Assembly (NCBI GenBank): GCA_021732525.1
Contig: JAKFUU010000024.1
Coordinates: 1 to 39,282, forward strand
DNA length: 39,282 nucleotides
Reading direction: 5' to 3'
Source: Sphingomonadaceae bacterium
GTDB lineage: Bacteria > Pseudomonadota > Alphaproteobacteria > Sphingomonadales > Sphingomonadaceae
Position 1 is the first letter of the stretch. Each line of letters opens with the position of its first letter. The translations under genes and the position numbers were made by a program. Under the pieces are notes generated by a model. The model was given only the letters and a program-made list of their open reading frames with translations. It did no database searches and was not told where the DNA came from. Below, piece by piece: positions 32,896-39,282 of this stretch.

Positions 32896-33885
32896 CTAGG
32901 CAGGATACACTCTGCTGCGTGATGCGGGATCGTCTTGGCGGCAGTTTCGATTGGTAAACTGCCGAGTGACCTCAGACGCTATATATTGAGCACCCATCAG
33001 AATGTGGCCGGTTTCTATTCGCCCGGGAGTAGGCAGGTTATATCGGCTTTCAACATAGTCAGGAAAACCAGCAACTACCCGTTCAACTCGTTCATGATCG
33101 AAACCCCCCTCTAATCTAGCCAGTTCGTTGGCGAGCGCCGACAGATTGTGCCCCAGAGTCCTCTTGCCGAGTTCTTTGTCAGTCATGCCATGGGCGACCA
33201 ATCCAGCTTTAAGGGCTAGTTCCGTGCCGAGCAGCGCGCTTTGGATGGTGCCGCTATAATCGCAGCCCGCTATTGCAGTTGCCGCTGACGCCTCAAGGTG
33301 TGAGTGAGCGCGCCAGATCAGGTCTTTGCTCCTGGCATTCATGTTTCGGCCATGTCCGAACTCGCCCCAACCAAACCCAAAATCCAGCATGTCCATTGAT
33401 TGGTCGGCAAACATCGCCAGTTGTTCAGGATCCTCCGCCAGCCATGCTTTCTGAAAATCCGTCAAATCTAGCAGCTTCCAAAAATCGATCCGGATTGTGC
33501 CATAGGCAATCGGCGCGTAGAGTTGGCAAAACATATCTCGAAACAAGAAGGCACCAAGGTGAAGTCCGCCTACTTGCAGTTCCTTCGGGATAAAGAGTGT
33601 CTTGTTGATTCGCTGAGCACGTCTAGATATTTCGGGAACCATATGTTCCGGACCCATCAGGATGGCCTGAATTCCAAAAGAATGCAGTGCTTTCCCGACG
33701 TTCATTATGTCTCGGCCACCCGGCTGTATGCCGCTCGCGATGTGCTCGTCATCGACCTTCTTCAGCGCCGTTAGCAGTTGGTGGTCGGAAATTTCTCCGG
33801 TTTCGGCTCTAGCCCCGATTGAACCGCAGCAGTGCTTAAATCTTTTCCCGCTACCGCATGGGCAAATGGCATTGCGCTGCTGCAT
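32896..33885 (-). CDS. SEC-C motif protein with HEPN-like C-terminal part
   Basis: A 329-residue protein. Its start, NAICPCGSGKRFKHCCG, is a SEC-C zinc-binding motif (CxC...CC). The C-terminal 120 residues (YSGTIQSALLGTELALKAGLV, then LGHNLSALANELARL and YVESRYNLP) look like a HEPN-type helical domain of the substrate-binding kind; no RxxxxH is evident there. It starts 3 bases after the repA stop, so it is in the replication operon. Role unknown; a plasmid-borne defence or maintenance factor is possible. Confidence 0.65.
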   Translation of the reverse strand: MQQRNAICPCGSGKRFKHCCGSIGARAETGEISDHQLLTALKKVDDEHIASGIQPGGRDIMNVGKALHSFGIQAILMGPEHMVPEISRRAQRINKTLFIPKELQVGGLHLGAFLFRDMFCQLYAPIAYGTIRIDFWKLLDLTDFQKAWLAEDPEQLAMFADQSMDMLDFGFGWGEFGHGRNMNARSKDLIWRAHSHLEASAATAIAGCDYSGTIQSALLGTELALKAGLVAHGMTDKELGKRTLGHNLSALANELARLEGGFDHERVERVVAGFPDYVESRYNLPTPGRIETGHILMGAQYIASEVTRQFTNRNCRQDDPASRSRVYPA

Positions 33886-33888
33886 CCT

Positions 33889-35082
33889 CTACCCACTCAA
33901 CTCGTGCTTATGCTTCTCATGATGCCGCCGGACATATCCAATAAACGCGCGCTGCCAATTGACGGGAGACCGTGTATGATCGGCGTTGACCCAGCGTTCG
34001 AAATCGGTGTGGAGGGTGTAGAGGTCCCAGCCCGGGCATTCGCGGCGCAGGCTGTCTATGGTTTCGTCCGTCATGTGGCCGCGAGTCGCTTTATCGGACA
34101 GGCCGGAAACCGAACGGCGGATCAGGGCGGTGGCGTCGAGTAGCTCTCCTGTGTTGTCGGAGGCGGGTTTCGTATCTTCTTTTGGCAATAGTTTCCTCGA
34201 GGAAACTTTTTGCGTTTCACCCCCCAGGCTCGCCGGTTGCGCCTTCCCATCCACACGGCGCATCCGAAGCAGCGGCTCCCTGCGGTCCGACAGGCCTTCA
34301 ATCGCCAGATCATAGCCAGGGAGCGCGTTCTTGTCCGCCAGCTTGATTATCTCGAACTTGAACCGGCGATACTCCCCTTCCGCTCCGCTCTTCTCGAACA
34401 GCGTAGGCATGGCGATGGCGAAACCCGCATCCCCTGCCCCGCCGGCATGTTTGCGCGCCACACGGTAGAGCCAGCGTTCACGCCCGCCGCTGATGTCGAA
34501 ATAGGCGCGGTCGATGCTGAGCACCCCGCCCTTCATCAGCACACCTTGCCAGAACCAGTTTGAAAGCTCCAGCGTCATTCCGCGCGATCGTTCGGTGCGT
34601 TCATCGACCAGCTGCGTCCAGCCATCGAGCCAGCTGAAGGTTGCTTCACGCCTGTTCTCGGCTCGAATGTTCGTCTTGACAGTGGTAGATACAAGCCGGT
34701 CGAGCGACTGAGACAGCAACTCATAGGCGCGGCCTGTGGTCGGCCGCCCAATGGCGCGCAGCAGATCATATGGCATGATGTGCAGCGTACGCGGGATATC
34801 ATTCACACCGCGCCGTGCCATGTCGGCCAGCATCGATGCACAATAGATCAGGATATCGGCATCCCAGATCGTGGCCATGCCATAGGCGGGGTTGGCGGAA
34901 ACATTGACCCAAAGCTTACCGTCGGGCGAAGTATAGTCGATGGGTTTGACCCGCTTGGTTTTCGCAAGGCTGAAGAAGGGGCGCTCCATCATCTCGCGCT
35001 GGTCGCGCAAGGGCAGGTCCGCCAGATAAGGCAGAAACAGGTCGAACTGGTCGCTGATCGGGGAGCGCTTGGCTCTGCTCAT
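33889..35082 (-). CDS. repA: Replication initiator protein (RPA/RepA family)
   Basis: A 397-residue protein. The region DQFDLFLPYLADLPLRDQRE to about residue 260 follows the alphaproteobacterial plasmid replication initiator family: WDADILIYCASMLADM, LLRAIGRPTTGRAYELLSQSLDRL, and WLYRVARKHAGG. It should bind the iterons at 32638-32741. The C-terminal third is a variable linker plus CPGWDLYTLHTDFERWV. A parS-like palindrome lies inside the gene and another just before its start. It follows parB in one direction, giving a par-rep operon. Confidence 0.9.
   Translation of the reverse strand: MSRAKRSPISDQFDLFLPYLADLPLRDQREMMERPFFSLAKTKRVKPIDYTSPDGKLWVNVSANPAYGMATIWDADILIYCASMLADMARRGVNDIPRTLHIMPYDLLRAIGRPTTGRAYELLSQSLDRLVSTTVKTNIRAENRREATFSWLDGWTQLVDERTERSRGMTLELSNWFWQGVLMKGGVLSIDRAYFDISGGRERWLYRVARKHAGGAGDAGFAIAMPTLFEKSGAEGEYRRFKFEIIKLADKNALPGYDLAIEGLSDRREPLLRMRRVDGKAQPASLGGETQKVSSRKLLPKEDTKPASDNTGELLDATALIRRSVSGLSDKATRGHMTDETIDSLRRECPGWDLYTLHTDFERWVNADHTRSPVNWQRAFIGYVRRHHEKHKHELSG
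34190..34207. repeat. parS-like palindrome, copy 1 (inside repA)
   Basis: An 18-base perfect palindrome with core GTTTCCTCGAGGAAAC, identical in core to the copy at 35085. It has the size and symmetry of a ParB centromere site. It encodes VSSRKL within the repA frame. Confidence 0.55.
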
Positions 35083-35084
35083 TC

Positions 35085-35108
35085 AAAAGTTTCCTCGAGG
35101 AAACTTTT
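35085..35108. repeat. parS-like palindrome, copy 2 (parB-repA gap)
   Basis: A 24-base perfect palindrome with core GTTTCCTCGAGGAAAC, flanked by AAAA and TTTT, located between the end of parB and the start of repA. Likely the binding site of the ParB at 35147; a terminator role is less likely although the stem is strong and followed by T residues. Confidence 0.6.
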
Positions 35109-35146
35109 TTGGCCAAGCCTGACGGCAGACGAGGAGGGCAGGGGGT

Positions 35147-36196
35147 TCACTCGCCTCCAGCCTTCGGCATATGGTGGGATAATGCCTCGCGGAATTGCTC
35201 AACCAGTTCAGCTTCGCTGCATCCGGATGATGCATGTACGCGGATAGTCAACCCCTGCCGGTTGGCCGCGGTAACCGCAATCGAGCGGTGGCCATAGCGC
35301 GAGCGGGCTTCATACATGAAGGGCGGATCGGGTTCGACCAAGCCGGCGCCCATCAGCTGCGCATAGACTTCGGAATAGGGCATGGGAGGGCGACCATCCG
35401 CTTTCGCCGCCGCATTCTTCTCCGCAATCCGGCCTGCGACATAGCGGATGGCCTTGGCGCGCTCCGGCTCATCCATCGTGGTCGCAAGTGCATAGGCCGG
35501 GTTAAGTGTCAGCGCCGACAGGTCGGGGAAAGCCGCGAACACATCGTCGGGGATGCTGCCCGCCTTGACCATCTTCGAAAGCCAACCTTTAGACAGCCGC
35601 AGCCGTTCGGCCATGCGCACCTGCTTGCCACCATAATGGGCTTTGAGTGCCGCGACATAGTTCCGTGCCCGCTCAATCTCGGTTACGTCTTTGCGCGCGC
35701 GGTTTTCGATGTCCGCTAGGCGGAAGGCGGCTTCGTCGTCCAGATCGGCGACTTGGGCGAGCAACCGCATTTCCGGATAGCTGTTACGCCGCAACCAGCT
35801 GATAGCAAAATGCCGCCTTGTGCCTGCGATCACCTCATAGTCATATTTGGCATCGCCTTCGACCCGGCGTACCACCACCGGTACCTTCTGCCCACCTTCG
35901 GACAGGATGGAATCGATCAGGTCGCGGACATTGGCTTCGTTCAATCGCGCCTGCAGCCGGGCATTGCCCTCCCATATCCGCACCCGCCCCGGCTCCAGCT
36001 GCAACTGGGTGACCTGCCGCACTTCGCCCGACGCTACCCGCGCAAGCGCGCTTTCGCGACCCAGAAGGCTCATTCCCGCGCGATGGGGCGCCGGGGCAGG
36101 GAAGGGGTCTTTGTGCGCCTTTGCAGTTTCCTGAGGGGCGTTTTCAGCCTCATCCGCCAGCAGGTCTGCCAGATAGTCGCTTTGCTTCTTGGCCAT
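35147..36196 (-). CDS. parB: ParB partition protein
   Basis: A 349-residue protein. The N-terminal ParB/Spo0J domain includes LQARLNEANVRDLIDSI, QKVPVVVRR and EVIAGTRRHFAISWL (the GxRR box), then DIENRARKDVTEIERARNYV. A helix-turn-helix follows (RMAERLRLSKGWLSKMV), and the C-terminus is probably the dimer domain. It loads on parS and works with ParA to place plasmid copies. The start is preceded by GGAGG (AGGAGGATCAGGTA-ATG on the minus strand). It is downstream of parA by 75 bases. Confidence 0.92.
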   Translation of the reverse strand: MAKKQSDYLADLLADEAENAPQETAKAHKDPFPAPAPHRAGMSLLGRESALARVASGEVRQVTQLQLEPGRVRIWEGNARLQARLNEANVRDLIDSILSEGGQKVPVVVRRVEGDAKYDYEVIAGTRRHFAISWLRRNSYPEMRLLAQVADLDDEAAFRLADIENRARKDVTEIERARNYVAALKAHYGGKQVRMAERLRLSKGWLSKMVKAGSIPDDVFAAFPDLSALTLNPAYALATTMDEPERAKAIRYVAGRIAEKNAAAKADGRPPMPYSEVYAQLMGAGLVEPDPPFMYEARSRYGHRSIAVTAANRQGLTIRVHASSGCSEAELVEQFREALSHHMPKAGGE

Positions 36197-36271
36197 TACC
36201 TGATCCTCCTAAGTATACGTTGCCGAAAGATAGAGGTACATATGGCGAACATAGACGTATAGGAAAGCGGT

Positions 36272-37465
36272 TTATGCATTGACCACATCCTCCTCGCGGG
36301 CAGGGGCGACGACTCCCCAGCTGCGGCGTACCAAAGCCGCCACCTGGCCCATGGCTTCGTCAAGATTGCTGCGGCAACGTTTGTGCGTCTTGGGCGTGCC
36401 GATGGGGCGCTCAAGCTCATAAACGCTCATCATTCGCAGCGCCGCATGGCTGATTTCCGCGCTTTCGAGGATTGGGACGGGAAGGAGGGCAGGGCCAAAG
36501 GCCTGCTCCATGATCTGTCGTACCATTGTATGGCTGGGGTCGTTGGCGTCGAATTTCGAGCAAAGCAGCCGGACGAAATCATATTGCACCTCGATTCCAG
36601 CGTTTATCAGCTGCTCTGTGACCTGATCCATCATGCTGAGGAACTGCACCGTCGAGCAGAAATCGGGCGTTGTAGCCGCTAGTGGCACCAGCAACGCGTT
36701 TGCCGCCTGCATTACCGCAAGGCTGATCGTGCCGAGGGCAGGGGGGGGATCGAGCAGGACTATGTCATAATTGCGCGCCAGATCCTGCAGGCCCTGTTTC
36801 AGTTTGCGGAACCTGCTCGCCAACACCGACCCGCCATCGGCACCAGCTGCGGCAAGCTCGTATTCGACATCGAACAGCTCAAGGTTTGACGGGATCAGAT
36901 CGACATTGGGCCAAGGCGTTTTCTGGACGGCATAAAGCAGGTCGGTCTGCGTCGGATCTATTGAAAGATAAGGATAAAGTGTCTGCTCACGGGTGATGTT
37001 AAAATGGGGGTTGAAACCGAACAGCGTGGTCGTGGTTGCCTGGCTGTCGCAATCAACGACCAGCACGCGGTAGCCCTGCACAGCCAGATAATGGGCGAGA
37101 TGAGTGGTGACCGTGGATTTGCCAACACCACCCTTGAAATTCTGCACCGCAATGATCGCCGCCTGATCCAGCGGCGCGCGGGCTGGAGAGGCGCCGAGCA
37201 CCTGCCGCATGTTGAGCATGTCCTCGATCGAATAGCCTGGTCGTCGATGATTCTCCGTGGGTTGGGGAGCGGGAAGGCGTCCGTCTTCCTCAGCCATGCG
37301 AATGCGATTGGTCGAACAGCCCAGCAACGCGGCGGCTTCCGCGATGCCATAACGCACCGCCAGTCCCTTGCGCGATTCGGGCAGGAATGCTTTTTTGCGC
37401 AGCCGCTCGATCATGCGCTCGCCTGCTTCAGCTAATTCGGCGATGCGGGAGACTTCTGAATTCAT
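36272..37465 (-). CDS. parA: ParA partition ATPase with N-terminal HTH
   Basis: A 397-residue protein from ATG 37465; an ATG at 37480 adds 5 residues. The N-terminal 100 residues have a MerR-like helix-turn-helix (YGIAEAAALLGCSTNRIRMAEE), as in type Ia ParA proteins that repress their own operon. The ATPase has the deviant Walker A NFKGGVGKST (about 109-118), VLVVDCDSQATTTT and IVLLDPPPALG. It forms ATP-dependent patches that move ParB-bound plasmids. It leads the parA-parB-repA order. Confidence 0.93.
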   Translation of the reverse strand: MNSEVSRIAELAEAGERMIERLRKKAFLPESRKGLAVRYGIAEAAALLGCSTNRIRMAEEDGRLPAPQPTENHRRPGYSIEDMLNMRQVLGASPARAPLDQAAIIAVQNFKGGVGKSTVTTHLAHYLAVQGYRVLVVDCDSQATTTTLFGFNPHFNITREQTLYPYLSIDPTQTDLLYAVQKTPWPNVDLIPSNLELFDVEYELAAAGADGGSVLASRFRKLKQGLQDLARNYDIVLLDPPPALGTISLAVMQAANALLVPLAATTPDFCSTVQFLSMMDQVTEQLINAGIEVQYDFVRLLCSKFDANDPSHTMVRQIMEQAFGPALLPVPILESAEISHAALRMMSVYELERPIGTPKTHKRCRSNLDEAMGQVAALVRRSWGVVAPAREEDVVNA

Positions 37466-37692
37466 ATGGCAGTCCAGCAATGGAATTGAACGATAATTTT
37501 GTTATAGCCGGTATATATCGTTCAGTCGAGTCTGTTGGTTTCGCTTTTGGATTGTGTTTTACCAACGCTCTATATCCATCAGACTCGCTTAAGATGTTAG
37601 CAATGAACTTTCCAAACCGCTCGATGCCTACCGGGCAGGGCAGTGTAACCAAGACGCGCGGCAGAAGGTGGGAGGGGCCTCGGGGCCATCCG

Positions 37693-38403
37693 TCAACATA
37701 CCGCACCAACACAAAAAGCCTGTCCCGAGCACTCGAAGCAGTATCGCTGCTCTGCTCGCAAATGGGCGAGTGACTTCTTGGTCGACGCTGACTTATTCAA
37801 TCTGGCGGCATGCCCTTTGACGCGAATATGCCCACAATCAAGGCACTGCAGATGAACTGATAACCCGAACGCAAACGCTTCATCAACCGTCAGGGCTTCG
37901 GCAGCATAGTCGGGTTCAAATGCGTGCGCATATTCCCGTGCTGAATAGGCCGGATTGGTGATACCAAATGTCAATGAGTATCCCATTGTTGCGAAATAGC
38001 GGGTCCACAATTTCTCGGTATGCAACGCACCGGAGAGGCTGAACACACAACTGAGCAATTCAAATTGCGGCACCTCACCTTCCTGCAATATTGCCATGAT
38101 CCGTTGATCCTTGGCAACGTCGGGCCGTAGTTTTTTAACTGCCCGCCTGAGATGACTGAGCACGCGCGCCCTCGGCTTGCTCGTCATTCCGACATAAAAG
38201 TCCGGACCGAATGGGTGCCCAAACGGGTCGATGAAACGCGGATCGCGAATAGCGTAAATGGCATAGACTTTGACGCATGACGAACCGCCTGCATGGCAGG
38301 CTGCAAACTGGGCGGCGAGACTGTAGGGCCCGCCAATCACATGACGCAATTTTGGCCAGGTCGGGAGCTTTCTCAACTGGGCGAAACAACGGAAATTGGG
38401 CAT
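37693..38403 (-). CDS. GIY-YIG nuclease-like protein with zinc-binding tail
   Basis: A 236-residue protein. VKVYAIYAI and, after an insert, DFYVGMTSKPRARVLSHLRRA match the GIY and YIG elements with the catalytic Arg. HTEKLWTRYF supplies the metal-binding Glu. The C-terminus has CLDCGHIRVKG and YCFECSG, likely a zinc site. Free-standing GIY-YIG proteins on plasmids can be nicking or repair enzymes. The start may be the ATG at 38403 or a later GTG before KVYAIYAI. Confidence 0.6.
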   Translation of the reverse strand: MPNFRCFAQLRKLPTWPKLRHVIGGPYSLAAQFAACHAGGSSCVKVYAIYAIRDPRFIDPFGHPFGPDFYVGMTSKPRARVLSHLRRAVKKLRPDVAKDQRIMAILQEGEVPQFELLSCVFSLSGALHTEKLWTRYFATMGYSLTFGITNPAYSAREYAHAFEPDYAAEALTVDEAFAFGLSVHLQCLDCGHIRVKGHAARLNKSASTKKSLAHLRAEQRYCFECSGQAFCVGAVC

Positions 38404-38623
38404 AGAAGGATCTCCGGCAACGAGCCCTATCCAAACGACCCGCTTTCCCTTTTTTCTCCCCCTTTACTTTGGGCTTGTGTAAAGCCTCTTGACCCCTTCT
38501 TCTCATTATGTTGAACTTTGAACATCAGTCGTCGTTCGACGCGCATGTGCCCTCGGGCGGTTGGTCCTGAGTTAGTGCCTTTTGGCTGAAGTCCTCTGGG
38601 TCGGGGCATTGCCCCAAATCACA

Positions 38624-38638
38624 TCAAATCTGATTTGA
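38624..38638. promoter_or_regulatory. Palindrome before the 38650 gene
   Basis: TCAAATC-T-GATTTGA, 7-base arms around one base, just before the AAAGGA ribosome site of the next gene. GGGGC-ATT-GCCCC lies 9 bases further upstream. An operator is likely; nothing else is clear in 38404-38623. Confidence 0.35.
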
Positions 38639-38649
38639 AAGGACTTGCT

Positions 38650-39150
38650 ATGAGCAAAGGCCGAGACGCACTGCGTGCGCAATACCGCGATCTACCGAAC
38701 GATTTGCTTTTCACCGTCTTGCTGAGACGAAACTGGATTGTTCACTGCCATCTCACGGCCTCAGCGTTCATTCCGCTATGGGCTATCCGCGTTATCGATC
38801 AAGGTGCGCGCGAGGATGGCGGAATCATAATACTGCTCCTTTTTGCGAGCTGGTTGCTCATCGGCTGCGCGTGGCTAATGCTCGGTCGAGCCGCGCACCC
38901 CGGCCTTATCAAAGCTGCCTATCGCAATGTGGGATCGCAACTCACACCACGGTTGCGCGACCGTTTTTCAAAGCGACTCGACGGCGCATCCCCCAAGCCG
39001 ATGTCAATTCGGGAAGTCGTCCAAGTAATGGGCGACGTCATCGCATCCGGCGACACGAAAGCCACAGCTAAGGCTGCACGCTTGGCGCAACGTGTCGCAG
39101 CGCAGCGAGCAGCTGTTGAGCAGCAAGGAGAGAGCGGCGGCGATGCGTAA
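38650..39150 (+). CDS. Small membrane protein, hypothetical
   Basis: A 166-residue protein from ATG 38650 (AAAGGA 9 bases upstream; an ATG at 38635 is less well placed). It has two hydrophobic segments, ASAFIPLWAIRVI (about 34-50) and IIILLLFASWLLIGCAWLML (about 57-78), then a soluble tail with VVQVMGDVIASGD and a Lys/Ala/Arg-rich helix. No family is recognised. The stop lies 5 bases before the right terminal repeat, so the gene is intact. Confidence 0.6.
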   Translation: MSKGRDALRAQYRDLPNDLLFTVLLRRNWIVHCHLTASAFIPLWAIRVIDQGAREDGGIIILLLFASWLLIGCAWLMLGRAAHPGLIKAAYRNVGSQLTPRLRDRFSKRLDGASPKPMSIREVVQVMGDVIASGDTKATAKAARLAQRVAAQRAAVEQQGESGGDA

Positions 39151-39155
39151 GTATA

Positions 39156-39282
39156 GGGGTCAGGACATAGAACGGGCACAGATATACGCTAAGCGTCTCT
39201 GCGCGCACTTATGGGTCGACTCTATGCGTCGACGACTCCAGCATTCCAAAGGCATCCATCGGACAGTTGTAGCATCGCCTCT
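39156..39282. repeat. Right terminal inverted repeat with Tn3-family tip
   Basis: The exact reverse complement of bases 1-127. Its first 38 bases run from GGGGTCAGGACATAG to ACGCTAAG, a Tn3-family tip facing into the window, with the transposon body to the right. A frame reading MGRLYASTTPAFQRHPSDS continues off the end and may be part of a gene in that transposon. Confidence 0.8.

Noticed and set aside
1-39282. Linear plasmid with hairpin telomeres
   Set aside because: The end repeats look like Tn3 tips, the repeat length is exactly 127 (a usual k-mer size), and no telomere resolvase or terminal protein gene was seen.

Overview
The window looks like nearly all of a mosaic plasmid from a sphingomonad-type alphaproteobacterium. 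I base this on a replication initiator of the RPA/RepA kind that sphingomonad plasmids typically carry, a parA-parB pair beside it, an iteron origin, and alphaproteobacterial-looking proteins throughout. This is recollection of families, not a database result. No rRNA, tRNA or CRISPR array was seen.

Layout. Bases 1-127 and 39156-39282 are perfect reverse complements, and their inner 38 bases look like the tip of a Tn3-family transposon whose body lies outside the window. From 128 to about 12.7 kb is accessory DNA: a TetR/DUF998 pair, a tyrosine recombinase overlapping a nuclease-NACHT (STAND) gene, a glycine-zipper protein, a serine hydrolase, a glutathione-transferase-like protein, a small monooxygenase, an ankyrin lipoprotein, and a RecF/OLD-like ATPase cut short by a transposon. 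From 12731 to 20383 is a complete 7.65-kb Tn3-family element with 38-bp ends, tnpR, res and tnpA. Its passenger region alternates small secreted or lipoprotein genes with very short ORFs whose stop codons overlap the next start.

From 20.4 to 26.4 kb is a worn region: an internally shortened DUF5623-like gene, a HEPN/zinc-ribbon protein, decayed conjugation or partition relics, a ribbon-helix-helix protein and a secreted protein whose ribosome site can fold into a hairpin. From 26.4 to 32.5 kb is a WGR-domain gene facing a tightly coupled three-gene operon on the minus strand: a HipB-like regulator, a HipA-like kinase, and a 1384-residue STAND ATPase ending in a PD-(D/E)XK-like nuclease. From 32.5 to 38.4 kb is the backbone: oriV iterons, a SEC-C/HEPN-like gene, repA, parB and parA, then a GIY-YIG protein. 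A small membrane protein gene at 38650-39150 ends 5 bases before the right terminal repeat.

How the parts work together. Replication and partition genes keep the plasmid. At least two loci look like anti-phage or plasmid-conflict systems built on NACHT-type switches joined to nucleases. The hipB-hipA-STAND-nuclease operon is the best candidate for an undescribed system. The secreted-protein cassettes inside the Tn3 element are a second candidate and may be an array of orphan immunity genes.
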